Shown: one piece after another, positions 8,475-16,561 of the stretch | How positions within the stretch are numbered: the stretch's first letter is position 1 | How the letters are laid out: the number at the start of each line of letters is the position of its first letter | Source of the DNA: Clostridia bacterium | Lineage (GTDB): Bacteria > Bacillota_A > Clostridia > Oscillospirales > CAG-272 | Direction: 5' to 3' | DNA length: 27,059 nt | Assembly: GCA_017632155.1 (NCBI GenBank) | Contig: JAGBRZ010000184.1 | Location: forward strand, 1 to 27,059 | The notes under the pieces: generated by a model | Database searches by the model: none | What the model saw: the letters and a program-made list of their open reading frames with translations, nothing else | Told to the model about the DNA's origin: nothing | Position numbers and translations under genes: made by a program

Positions 8475-8503
8475 TTGATTTTTGCAAAAAAATGCTTTAT
8501 AAT
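8475..8503 (+). promoter_or_regulatory. Promoter of the interrupted XRE regulator
   Basis: TTGATT (8475-8480), a 17-bp spacer and TATAAT (8498-8503) form a strong sigma-A type promoter about 43 bp upstream of the ATG at 8546. It now also points into the left end of the mobile element, toward the gene at 8746. Confidence 0.8.
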
Positions 8504-8545
8504 ATATCTAGACGCGTCGGAACACTTAAAAATGGAGGTTCAACT

Positions 8546-8680
8546 ATGGTACTTATGATCGGTAACAAACTTAAAAAGCTTCGCCGCAGCTTATACTTGA
8601 CTCAGGAAGAAGTCGCGGCTCACCTTGGGATTTCTTATCAGGCAATAAGCAAATGGGAACGCGGGGTTTCCCAAACTTAA
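8546..8680 (+). pseudogene. XRE-family regulator, N-terminal fragment cut by element insertion
   Basis: The start ATG 8546 is preceded by GGAGG with 7 bp spacing. The fragment encodes a complete Cro/C1-type helix-turn-helix: a KLKKLRRSLYLTQEEVA segment followed by HLGISYQAISKWERG. The reading then leaves the native sequence after about 8666, adds a few foreign codons (V-S-Q-T) and stops at 8680. The rest of the protein is found at 25845-26524. Fusing 8546-8666 to 25845-26524 gives exactly 801 bp in frame (266 aa), reading KWERG-ESGEGYPDITMLP. This HTH-only stub may still be made, but it lacks the dimerisation/effector part. Confidence 0.9.
8664..8666. other. attL core (GGG)
   Basis: This is the left crossover core: host codons ...CGC GGG G on the left, element TTTCCC on the right. 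The exact dinucleotide within GGG cannot be set from one junction pair. An alternative alignment sharing CGGG would leave the target gene out of frame, so the GGG alignment is preferred. Confidence 0.65.
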
Positions 8681-8695
8681 AGATACTACACTAAA

Positions 8696-8715
8696 AACCC
8701 ACGCTTACATTACTT
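8696..8715. repeat. Left-end copy of the recombinase-promoter repeat
   Basis: These 20 bp (AACCCACGCTTACATTACTT) match 24125-24144 in inverted orientation with one mismatch. The latter lies at the start of the recombinase transcript, so both may be bound by the same protein. Confidence 0.7.
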
Positions 8716-8745
8716 CCAAACAATACAATTTTGGAGGTAAACCCT

Positions 8746-8991
8746 ATGAAAAAGCTGATTTCCTGCGAATATAACTTTGACACCTGCTGTGTAGAGCTGA
8801 AATTCAACGACGGCAGTATGATCGCCATCGATACCATCGCTGTGGAGAATGAAATTGCCGACAATATGTATCAGCGGTCAGAACTGGACTATCTGATTTA
8901 TAACGATCCAGTTGCGTATGCCGAGCTGATACTCAACGGCGATCCAGAGACATATCTGAAAACAGTAACCGAGTATAAACCTTTAGATTAA
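8746..8991 (+). CDS. Small DUF6061-like protein, 81 aa
   Basis: The product starts MKKLISCEYNFDTCCVELKF and ends in an acidic stretch. It resembles the DUF6061 family, small soluble proteins often found on Firmicutes conjugative and mobilizable elements; their function is unknown. ATG 8746 is chosen over an upstream in-frame TTG (8731) because GGAGG (8733-8737) sits 8 bp before it. No signal peptide or membrane segment is visible. In the integrated state it lies 66 bp behind the truncated XRE fragment and can be read from that host promoter. In the excised circle it would instead lie downstream of the serine recombinase gene, so its expression may depend on the state of the element. Confidence 0.75.
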   Translation: MKKLISCEYNFDTCCVELKFNDGSMIAIDTIAVENEIADNMYQRSELDYLIYNDPVAYAELILNGDPETYLKTVTEYKPLD

Positions 8992-9028
8992 AATACACCC
9001 CTCTGCCAGTTAGGTAGAGGGGTGTATT
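8992..9028. terminator. Bidirectional terminator between convergent genes
   Basis: A 13-bp perfect stem (AATACACCCCTCT at 8992-9004 with 9016-9028) and an 11-nt loop sit between the DUF6061-like gene and the 3' end of the reductase gene. Read on the minus strand, the hairpin is followed by TTTTAA; on the plus strand the trailing tract is weaker. Confidence 0.8.
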
Positions 9029-9060
9029 ACATATACCGTATAAAGTTAAGCTATGGAATA

Positions 9061-12012
9061 TTACTGTATCTTTTTCATATACAGCAAATATCGAAGTCCC
9101 GCATTCGACCATCGAAAGCCAAGCTTTTGGAGCTCGTTTACCGTGAATTCGTTGCTGATCGGAATGTTTTTAGATACAGAAGCGATGGAATTATAGAATG
9201 CCAACACTGCAACGTCGCTGTCATCCATCTGTGCTCTCAGTACCTTTTCAAATTCAGGTTGTGCTGTTTCTTTGATTCGGCACAAAAGCTTACGGCTTAA
9301 TGCTTCAAGGCTATATGTATGTGGATTGTATAGATGGTAGATGTTGTTTATCTTTTTATGGAAGCATAATGCAACATAAGCTGCAGCACATTCATCCACC
9401 GCTGTGAAATCAATCGGGTAGTCCGCAAGTTGATCTCCGTACACACCGACTTTCAGAAGACCTCTGGTTCGCTGAACAAAACCGTTATCCTTGGCATTCT
9501 TCTGGAATTTTCCGTCCGACATTCTCCATGTAAGATTACCGATACGGAAAATATTTGCCTTCAATCCTTCGCTTCTGGCAAGCAGTACAAGCTCTTCCGC
9601 TTTATACTTGGAGTGAATATATACGTTCTGCGTATATTTCTGACCGATATTCAAGCAGAACTCATCATATTTGGCGTCAGAGCATGTTTGCTCGACAGTT
9701 CCGGAACCGCTGATACTTGCTGTTGATGTATGCTGCAGTACAGCTCCGGACTCTTTACAGAAGTCGATCACATTCTGTGTGCCGATTACATTGGTTCGCT
9801 CAAAATCCTCATAATGTCCGGCATGGCTGACATTTGCGGCTGTATGGATCACCATATCCACTTCGCTTACCATCTTTGCGTATACTTCATCGGTAAGACC
9901 GAACCTTGGCTTTTCAATGTCTCCTTCTACGGTCACATAGGTGAAGCAGTTCTTTTCCTTCGGGAAGTAATATTCAAGAACACGTTTCAGTTTGAAATAA
10001 TCTCTTACAAGGCAGACGATGGTTACGTTTTTCAGTGATAATTCCCGTAAAATGTGGGAGCCTAAGAAGCCGGTTGCGCCTGTCAGAAGAACACATTTCG
10101 GTTCTGCCGAAAAATCCAGATCTGCGTTTTGCCGGATCAGCTCATTGACATCGACACTGTCATTCTCGGGTGCCATAGCTTCCTGACTTGCAGACAGGTG
10201 TTTTTCCAGCAGCTCGGCAGTAGGATACATATAGAGATCCTGAACCTGTATATCCAGAATGATTGAAGTTTCCACAGCACCCAAACTATCGCCGCCGATG
10301 TCAAAGAAATCATCCTGAATGCCGATTCCCGTGCGTCCGAGTACTTCCTCAAAAGCAGCAACGATCTTTTTCTGCATCGCTGTGGTTGGCGGAATGTGTT
10401 CGGCAGCATTCTTCTCTATGATTTCATCGATCATCTGCCGTGCTTCTTTACGCTTGATTTTAAGCGTTGTGGTTTTAGGGAACTCTCTTGCGATAAAGTC
10501 ATAAGCAACGATTTTCTTGTAGGAAGGCAGTTCCGAATTAACTTCATTCAGGCGTGTTTTGATATGATGGATCACATCTGTGTCATTGATGTCGGTCGGA
10601 TGGAAGGCGGCACAGATTTTGCCGTCTCGGTCGTATACCATGACATCCTTAACACCGTCTATGGTCATAAGCTGTGATTCCAGCTCTTCCGGATATATAT
10701 TTTTGCCGTTGGCAAGAATGATCAGATTCTTTGAGCGACCGGTGATATACAGATATCCGTCTTCGTCCAGATATCCGAGATCCCCGGTATGAAACCATCC
10801 GTCTTCCGTGATTACCTCTGCGGTCGCCTCGGGATTCTTGTAATAGCCGAGCATCACGCAATCGCCTTTTACAAGGATCTCACCGTCTTCGATCTTTGCT
10901 GTCATACAGGAGATCGGTTTTCCCACAGAGCCAAGCCTGTTTCCTCTGGGGTAATTGCTCGCAACCAGCGGTGCACATTCCGTAAGTCCGTATCCCTGGA
11001 ACATATTTACGCCAAATTCGGTGAAGGTTTCTGCAACGTCCCGGCGAAGTGCCGCACCGCCGACAACAATGCTTGTCAGATTCCCTCCGAATTTATCCAG
11101 CAGGCTTTTGTACAGTTTTCTTCGGATATCGATTCCGAAAAAGCTGCATATACGGTTGATTCTTTTTGCGAATGCAATTTTTCGCTGATTTGCTCCCGAT
11201 GCAATCCCATCCATGATTTTCTTATAAAATGCTTCTGCGATCGCGGGAACAACAAGAATGAAACCGGGCTTGAACCGATTCATATTGGCTGCGATATTTT
11301 CAAGCCGGTCATTGATGCAGATTGTTACGCCACGATACAGCATTCCGAGGTGACCGATGGTCAGCTCATAGGTATGATGGATCGGCAGAACGGACATTGC
11401 CACCGGTTCACAGTGCGTTTTATCAAGGATATTCAGGCTGTAGTAATCCGATATATTGGCGCAGAGGTTCTTCTGGCTGATCATGACACCTTTGCTGATA
11501 CCCGTTGTACCGGAGGTAAAAAGAATCTCTGCCATCGCTTCGGGATCAATGCGCGGAAGTGAAACCGCCTCTGTCCGTAAAATCTCCCCGAAACATTCAT
11601 CCGCAAAACAAATTACATTTGTTATCCGAGAATTGCTCTGTTTGATGGATTCGGATAAATGTGCAAATTCCTCCGAAACGAATACGGTATCCACATCACC
11701 CATTTCCAGAATGTTCAGCATCTCTTTGGCAGAAAGCATTTTGTCCACGGGGACAACAACATTGGCACTGCACAGTATGCCAAGAAACGTGGATATCCAC
11801 GGATAAGAGGTAGAGCCAATGACAGCGATATGCTTTCCTCTGTATCCCTCCTTTATAAGCCATGAAGCGATGGCTTTTACGTCATGGGAGAGTTGTGCGA
11901 ACGTCTTGTCCACGATCAGATCATCAACAAGGTATCGGTATGCAACTCTGTTGCCATACGCTTTTTCGATTATGTCTATAAACATAGGTAAATCAGTCAG
12001 TTTTGAAAACAT
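9061..12012 (-). CDS. Adenylation - acyl carrier - thioester reductase enzyme (CAR-like), 983 aa
   Basis: Three domains are visible. Residues 1-530 form an acyl-activating (AMP-binding) domain with FTSGTTGISKGVM at 164-176, GYGLTE at 339-344, HTGD at 407-410 and the terminal lysine region FPKTTTLKIKRK. Residues 541-605 form a carrier domain with the phosphopantetheine Ser575 in GGDSLGA. Residues 637-983 form an NAD(P)H thioester reductase with GATGFLG at 644-650 and catalytic Tyr797/Lys801 (YIHSK). This A-T-R order is that of carboxylic acid reductases and reductive NRPS-like enzymes: the acid is adenylated, loaded on the carrier and released as aldehyde or alcohol. The A domain looks more like fatty-acyl ligases than amino-acid A domains, and no condensation domain is present. 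ATG 12012 is chosen over 12066 because GAAAGGAG lies 8 bp upstream. A host phosphopantetheinyl transferase would be needed. The substrate is unknown. Confidence 0.9.
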   Translation of the reverse strand: MFSKLTDLPMFIDIIEKAYGNRVAYRYLVDDLIVDKTFAQLSHDVKAIASWLIKEGYRGKHIAVIGSTSYPWISTFLGILCSANVVVPVDKMLSAKEMLNILEMGDVDTVFVSEEFAHLSESIKQSNSRITNVICFADECFGEILRTEAVSLPRIDPEAMAEILFTSGTTGISKGVMISQKNLCANISDYYSLNILDKTHCEPVAMSVLPIHHTYELTIGHLGMLYRGVTICINDRLENIAANMNRFKPGFILVVPAIAEAFYKKIMDGIASGANQRKIAFAKRINRICSFFGIDIRRKLYKSLLDKFGGNLTSIVVGGAALRRDVAETFTEFGVNMFQGYGLTECAPLVASNYPRGNRLGSVGKPISCMTAKIEDGEILVKGDCVMLGYYKNPEATAEVITEDGWFHTGDLGYLDEDGYLYITGRSKNLIILANGKNIYPEELESQLMTIDGVKDVMVYDRDGKICAAFHPTDINDTDVIHHIKTRLNEVNSELPSYKKIVAYDFIAREFPKTTTLKIKRKEARQMIDEIIEKNAAEHIPPTTAMQKKIVAAFEEVLGRTGIGIQDDFFDIGGDSLGAVETSIILDIQVQDLYMYPTAELLEKHLSASQEAMAPENDSVDVNELIRQNADLDFSAEPKCVLLTGATGFLGSHILRELSLKNVTIVCLVRDYFKLKRVLEYYFPKEKNCFTYVTVEGDIEKPRFGLTDEVYAKMVSEVDMVIHTAANVSHAGHYEDFERTNVIGTQNVIDFCKESGAVLQHTSTASISGSGTVEQTCSDAKYDEFCLNIGQKYTQNVYIHSKYKAEELVLLARSEGLKANIFRIGNLTWRMSDGKFQKNAKDNGFVQRTRGLLKVGVYGDQLADYPIDFTAVDECAAAYVALCFHKKINNIYHLYNPHTYSLEALSRKLLCRIKETAQPEFEKVLRAQMDDSDVAVLAFYNSIASVSKNIPISNEFTVNELQKLGFRWSNAGLRYLLYMKKIQ

Positions 12013-12052
12013 ATGATTTACTCCTTTCTGTGGTGTATTTTGAACGATAACT

Positions 12053-12439
12053 TTACAGTGATGCAAGAGTTGACATCAGATAGCTTGCCGTAACGGAGGT
12101 GTATAGGAAACCGTCGATCAGACGATCTTTTTTTAACTGTGTGACTTTATGGGCAAGTTCGGGAGCGGCAGTGTCATCACAAAATGCTACAATCTTACAT
12201 TCCGGCTCGTTTTTGCGAAGCTGTTTGATTTCTTTCAGCCGACCTTCCATGGTTGCTCCCGGAAGATAGGAGATTTCCATCAATAAAATGTCGGCATCCA
12301 TCGATGCGGACTTGTCGGAAGTATTTGTGCTGACTTCAGAAGTCACCTGACACGGCAAAAACTCTCCGCAATCCTTCAGTGTACGGATAACGGCTGTTGA
12401 CAACAGGTCATTTTTGATACTGACAAGAACTTTCTTCAC
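12053..12439 (-). CDS. Stand-alone degenerate receiver (REC-like) protein, 128 aa, GTG start
   Basis: The fold reads as a response-regulator receiver: KKVLVSIKNDLL for strand 1, DADILLMEISYLPG for strand 3, KIVAFCDD for strand 4 and DGFLYTSVT near strand 5. The key residues are altered. The acidic pair is replaced by S-I, the phospho-Asp position is Glu55, and the conserved Lys is not evident. It therefore probably cannot be phosphorylated normally and may act as a fixed-state or ligand-responsive adaptor. There is no output domain. GTG 12439 is chosen because AGGAGG lies 7 bp upstream; the longer frame would run through the promoter. It is first in a two-gene unit, 40 bp ahead of the reductase gene. 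Confidence 0.75.
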   Translation of the reverse strand: MKKVLVSIKNDLLSTAVIRTLKDCGEFLPCQVTSEVSTNTSDKSASMDADILLMEISYLPGATMEGRLKEIKQLRKNEPECKIVAFCDDTAAPELAHKVTQLKKDRLIDGFLYTSVTASYLMSTLASL

Positions 12440-12485
12440 ATGCACTCCTCCTCTCAGAAGAAGCTCCTCTCTAATTCTTATATAT

Positions 12486-12528
12486 ATTTTATCATTCCGG
12501 CAGGTTATCCACATCGTACTTTCGTGCA
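12486..12528 (-). promoter_or_regulatory. Promoter and 19-bp activator-like box of the REC-like/reductase unit
   Basis: Read on the minus strand, the box TGCACGAAAGTACGATGTG (12528-12510) is followed by exactly 18 bp and the -10 TAAAAT (12491-12486). No good -35 hexamer exists; the box occupies that place, as expected for an activated promoter. The same box with the same spacing precedes the sensor operon at 16254-16212. Confidence 0.85.
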
Positions 12529-12535
12529 TAAATAA

Positions 12536-12566
12536 AAGAAGTACCGTCGATTTGACAGTACTTCTT
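12536..12566 (-). terminator. Terminator after the LuxR-type regulator gene
   Basis: A 13-bp stem (one G-T pair) with a 5-nt loop lies just after the regulator's stop codon. A TTTTATTT tract follows on the minus strand. It separates the sensor operon from the reductase unit, which has its own promoter. Confidence 0.85.
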
Positions 12567-12579
12567 GAAACATTTCGGA

Positions 12580-13212
12580 TTATTCGGTTTCTTTATCAAC
12601 TATGATCAGCCCGCAGTCTCTGGCACGAACGGCAAGTTCCGTGCGATTTCTGAATCCGGTCTTGTCACGCATGGACTGAATATGTCCTTTTACGGTTCGC
12701 AGAGACATATACAATTTTTCCGCAATTGCCGCATCACTTTCACCGGCTACGACCTCACGTAGAACCTCAAGCTCACGAGCCGTCAATTCATCGCTGGTGA
12801 TATATCCGAACTGCAACGGCGGTGTTGATTCCGGATAAATATTTTCACCCGCCATGGTTCGCTCCATGACATTGAGGATGCTCTCCGCCGTTTCGGTTTT
12901 ATACCAGAAACTGTCCACCCCGGCTTTTCGTGCGCGATCAATGAAACTGCATTCCGGCTGACCGGTAATTATAATGATTTTGGTCTGCGGGAAATTTTGC
13001 TTGATTTTTTCGGCCGCATCGATTCCGTTGGCGTACAGCGAAGTGCAGACATCCATCAGGATCAGATCTACTCTGGTTGTCCGACAGCAGAATTCCGCAA
13101 ACGCCGCACTTTCTACGGAGGGAACCAGTTCATATTGACCGCTTTGTTTGACATATAACTCCAAAAGCTGTCGATCCATAGGAGCGTCTTCCACAATCAG
13201 AACTCGTGTCAT
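12580..13212 (-). CDS. NarL/LuxR-type response regulator, 210 aa
   Basis: The N-terminal receiver has the acidic pair in VEDAPMD, phospho-acceptor Asp54 (DLILMDV), Thr83 (IIITG) and Lys105 (WYKT), so it should be phosphorylatable. The C-terminal LuxR helix-turn-helix, about residues 142-200, contains LTARELEVLREVVAGESDA and LYMSLRTVKGHIQSM, a standard DNA-binding helix. The start overlaps the kinase stop as ATGA at 13209-13212, so the two are translationally coupled and form a two-component pair. The identical 19-bp boxes in front of this operon and of the reductase unit are the obvious candidate targets. That binding is inference. Confidence 0.95.
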   Translation of the reverse strand: MTRVLIVEDAPMDRQLLELYVKQSGQYELVPSVESAAFAEFCCRTTRVDLILMDVCTSLYANGIDAAEKIKQNFPQTKIIIITGQPECSFIDRARKAGVDSFWYKTETAESILNVMERTMAGENIYPESTPPLQFGYITSDELTARELEVLREVVAGESDAAIAEKLYMSLRTVKGHIQSMRDKTGFRNRTELAVRARDCGLIIVDKETE

Positions 13213-14492
13213 ATGTTTTCAGACCCTCCTTTCGGCATTGTAATGGTAAGGTTGTATTCGGGCTGACAGTCAATCTGCATGATGCCACCGGTAGTCTCAA
13301 CCTTGCGTCGGAGAGAACTTAGTCCGCCGCCTTCTGTAATTGCATTTTCAGGTATCTTCCCGTCATTGCGGAAGCAGACCTGATAATCGGTATCTGTTTC
13401 GGTAAGACGGATATGTAAAGTTTTTGCATCCGCATGGCGCACCGCATTGGTCAGCGCTTCGGTTGCCGCTTCAAGGAAGATTTTTTCTACCGCTTTCCGG
13501 TCGGGCATTTGTCCGACCGCTTCTACGGAAATACCGAATGCAGTTGCTGTTTGAATCAATGTCTGCAGAGTGAACTGTTCCGTATTTTCGACGATATTCT
13601 GCCGCAACAGTGCAATACTACGCTTCCATGCTTCTGCAGGCAGTGCTTTGTTATCATTGTTATCAAGCAGATAACTGCGGGTGGCAAGGAGCGTCTGTCC
13701 CAATTCACTGTGGATGCCGATTTTCGTTTCCAGTCGTTCACGGTTACGGGTCAGCACTTCAACATCCTTCTCATAATCCTTGAGTCGCTGATACAGTTCC
13801 TCAAGGGCAATATTTTTCTGTTCCAATTCTTGTGCAAGGTTGTGAAGCTGCGTGATGTCAGCGGCTGTGATCTGAAACATATCCAGCAGCTGTGTCCGTG
13901 AGAAACTCCAGACCGTTCCATCGGACAGACGGAAGTTTGGTTGACTGTCTGTTGACAACCGCATGATATCCGGCTGTATGGATCCTCCGCAGAGGTCATC
14001 CCACACAAGGGCAGCATTTTGAAGATCGCGTCCCAATATGACATGGCAAAGCTGATTCATGCGATGATTGACCAATAGGATTCTGCCGTTTTCTGCATAG
14101 AAGCAAAGTCCGGTCGGGAGATGGTCAATGCTCTCTTTGATAGCGGAACGGGAAAGCGTCGTCTTGCTGAGCTGTATTTCATGCAGAACCAGGAAAATCA
14201 GAAAAGCAGCCATCACAGCCATAAGGATGATGATATATACAACCGGCAGTTCACAAAACCAACGGCTGACAGCCGCAGGAGCCAGTTCCTTTTTCTCACT
14301 GCGTACATCGGCAGTATACAGGAGCATCATACCCGCACTGAGTACAACCGTACAGAGGGTTGGAAGAATAAGAGGAATTGATTTTCTGCGAAAGACAGGA
14401 TAGAGCATATGGATACTGCCGCACAGAATCAAAAATAAGCCGAGCATCAGCATGATGCGAAAGAGAACAGAAATGGTATCATAATTCATCAT
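13209..14492 (-). CDS. Sensor histidine kinase (DesK/NarL-type), 427 aa
   Basis: Three hydrophobic segments lie in the first 105 residues (about 8-32, 40-60 and 82-104). A PAS-like region follows around 125-215 (LPTGLCFYAENGRILLVN), then a coiled coil at about 215-258. The phosphorylated His is probably His261 in IHSELGQTLL, which resembles the HisKA_3 H-box. The ATPase domain carries the N box TEALTNAVRHAD (Asn349) and GGGLSSLRRKVE (about 388-399). All elements of an active HPK7-type kinase are present. ATG 14492 overlaps the upstream gene's stop (ATGA), with GGAGG 9 bp upstream. It is the likely phosphodonor for the neighbouring LuxR-type regulator. Confidence 0.93.
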   Translation of the reverse strand: MMNYDTISVLFRIMLMLGLFLILCGSIHMLYPVFRRKSIPLILPTLCTVVLSAGMMLLYTADVRSEKKELAPAAVSRWFCELPVVYIIILMAVMAAFLIFLVLHEIQLSKTTLSRSAIKESIDHLPTGLCFYAENGRILLVNHRMNQLCHVILGRDLQNAALVWDDLCGGSIQPDIMRLSTDSQPNFRLSDGTVWSFSRTQLLDMFQITAADITQLHNLAQELEQKNIALEELYQRLKDYEKDVEVLTRNRERLETKIGIHSELGQTLLATRSYLLDNNDNKALPAEAWKRSIALLRQNIVENTEQFTLQTLIQTATAFGISVEAVGQMPDRKAVEKIFLEAATEALTNAVRHADAKTLHIRLTETDTDYQVCFRNDGKIPENAITEGGGLSSLRRKVETTGGIMQIDCQPEYNLTITMPKGGSENI

Positions 14493-16156
14493 TTATCCGC
14501 ACCTCCTTCGGCTATTTCATAATCAATAACGATGTCTTCCTCCTGAACGGTATAAGTAAAATTGCCGCTGTGAGCACAGATTGCATCCAGCACAGAACTT
14601 TCAATCATGTTTGTGCACCCAATCTGAAGATTCAATTTCAAAGTTCCGTCTTTACAGGTAATGCGCACCATCATGGCTGTGATCTGATCAAACAGCATTT
14701 CAACCAGACTCTCATAAAAGTCGTAAGCGGCAAGGAGACAGGAAAGCGGTATATTGCCTTCGCACTTTGCGTTCAGCAACACGGAAACAGAGGCAAGCTG
14801 CAGATTGTCCAGCGATTCACGAATGCAGTATTCGATCTCACGAGCCTGAACAATCGGATTTTCCTCACCAAGCAGAAGAAGGTTACTGCGTCGCTTCACA
14901 TAGGAACCGATCACGCACATCTTCACCAATGCATTTTCGGTCAACTGCGAATTTTTGGTCTGTTCCAGCAAAGCTTCGATTTTCTCGATCTGCGGTGAGA
15001 CTTCTTTTGCAATACGATTATACAGATGGTTTTTCTCTTCGAGCTGTGCCTGCTGTTCTTTCAGTTTCAGCTCTGCCTGCAGGAGCGAATTTTTTCTGCC
15101 GAGCTGCTTATGTACATCCTGCAGCTGCTTCGTCAGTTTGTTGATTTCCGTGACATCATCCTGCCACACTACAAATCCGGCTTTGATCGGCTTGGCGTGC
15201 AGAATGGTGTCGTCCCTATGGATAGGCTGTTCGCTGATTTGTCTGATCTCATCCTGTGTCAATGGGATAGCAGAGGAAGAAGCAAAGCACGGCTGATAAT
15301 CAAGGTTGACGATTTGTGCCGCAACGGTGGAAGCGTTGAACATCTTTTTGTAATTCGTATTGGAGGCTATCAAGCCACTCTGAATTGCACTTTCCAGAAG
15401 CAGTGAAAGAATCAGACAGTCAACGACAGTAAGATCACAATCCCGGAAAATTCCGCAGCAGTAAAGCGTCCAGAAAACCACCGCACCGCCCATAATCATG
15501 GCTGGCATTTTCTGCAATCTTTTGCTGCCGGGAACACGGGATTTTTTCAGTAGCATAACGACCACATAGATACCGCCGAGCACAAACCATGCCATTGCTG
15601 CAAAATAGATCGGACCGTATCCATATGTATAGTCGAACTGTTTGATGCCGTCAGGAAAGCTGAAGGTTAGCTCATGCAGATCGTTTGTAAAGATGCCGCC
15701 AAGAATCGCAAATGCGGGAATATAGAGGGCATTCATCCACCGGGGATTCCGATATCCTTCCGGCTTTCCCATGTGGTCAATGATGAATACACCGAGCAGC
15801 GGAATCAGAATCATAGGGACGTAGTAGCTGTACCAGATATAACGTCCCAGCCAGAAGGTTCGGTCAGCTATAAATTCGTACTTGATGACTTTGGCTGTCA
15901 GCCAGAAAATCATCAGAATGCTGACGGAAACGAGATTGCGGCGCACTTGCACACTCATGATTCTTCGCTGCAAAGATACACACCAGCTCGTCAGCAGTGA
16001 GATATGGATTACACCTCGGAGTCCTCGCATCAAAGCCTGTATAACGGTATTTGCAGTGATGCCGTCTAACTCATCTCCCAAATAGGCAATGATAAGCAGG
16101 ATGGCTATACCGACGGTAAATTGGATATAGCGATTGCTCTTTTTCAAATGATTCAT
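14489..16156 (-). CDS. 7TM sensor with degenerate kinase core (pseudo-histidine kinase), 555 aa
   Basis: About seven hydrophobic helices occupy residues 10-265, resembling the 7TM N-terminal domain found on some Firmicutes histidine kinases. A PAS-like segment follows (VVWQDDVTEINKL is typical of a PAS end), then a coiled coil and a region shaped like a kinase core. The expected H-box reads IAKEVSPQIEKIEALL without histidine, and no clear N box or glycine-rich G boxes follow, so catalysis is unlikely. It is the first gene of the sensor operon. The start is uncertain: ATG 16156 directly abuts GGAAAGGAG, whereas in-frame TTG 16147 has 8 bp spacing. A longer frame to 16255 is excluded because it would include the promoter. 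It may bind the ligand and steer the active kinase encoded next. Confidence 0.8.
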   Translation of the reverse strand: MNHLKKSNRYIQFTVGIAILLIIAYLGDELDGITANTVIQALMRGLRGVIHISLLTSWCVSLQRRIMSVQVRRNLVSVSILMIFWLTAKVIKYEFIADRTFWLGRYIWYSYYVPMILIPLLGVFIIDHMGKPEGYRNPRWMNALYIPAFAILGGIFTNDLHELTFSFPDGIKQFDYTYGYGPIYFAAMAWFVLGGIYVVVMLLKKSRVPGSKRLQKMPAMIMGGAVVFWTLYCCGIFRDCDLTVVDCLILSLLLESAIQSGLIASNTNYKKMFNASTVAAQIVNLDYQPCFASSSAIPLTQDEIRQISEQPIHRDDTILHAKPIKAGFVVWQDDVTEINKLTKQLQDVHKQLGRKNSLLQAELKLKEQQAQLEEKNHLYNRIAKEVSPQIEKIEALLEQTKNSQLTENALVKMCVIGSYVKRRSNLLLLGEENPIVQAREIEYCIRESLDNLQLASVSVLLNAKCEGNIPLSCLLAAYDFYESLVEMLFDQITAMMVRITCKDGTLKLNLQIGCTNMIESSVLDAICAHSGNFTYTVQEEDIVIDYEIAEGGADK

Positions 16157-16211
16157 CTCCTTTCCAGTCGAGAGTTGAACATGGCAAATATCCATAACAA
16201 CCCATTTTAAT

Positions 16212-16254
16212 ATTATAACAGTGCAATGAAATCCGCACATCGTACTTTCGTGCA
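16212..16254 (-). promoter_or_regulatory. Promoter and 19-bp box of the sensor operon
   Basis: The box TGCACGAAAGTACGATGTG (16254-16236, minus strand) is followed by 18 bp and a perfect -10 TATAAT (16217-16212). Box and spacing are identical to those at 12528-12486, while the surrounding bases differ. This points to selection on a regulator site. Confidence 0.88.
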
Positions 16255-16561
16255 AAAATTTGAAACTCCATTTTTGGGGAGCAAATTTTCCACATCAAAA
16301 GGAAGTTTGATGCTGCATACGACAGGAGTAGCGGCTTCCTTTTGTATTTTCTGAGGAAAGGTGTCAAACTGCATTTTTACAGTTTGGGTACCATTTTCGA
16401 GGAAAATATACGGGGTGTCCAGAGGGGTGCGGGTCTCCGGTGGAGACCTCAAAATGAGAAGCATTTTGAAGCACTGACCGAGCCGGCAGGCGAGACGCAT
16501 CCCTTGGCTTTGGGTTTCCAATAGGGGCGAGAAGCATCCCTGTTGGCACACGATTTTGCTT

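Noticed and set aside
9061..12012. Reading the A-T-R enzyme as an NRPS for peptide aldehydes
   Set aside because: No condensation domain is present and the adenylation domain resembles acyl ligases more than amino-acid-activating domains.
12440..12529. N-terminal extension of the REC-like gene to an ATG at 12529
   Set aside because: The extension encodes the promoter -10 and the 19-bp box; GTG 12439 has the ribosome-binding site.
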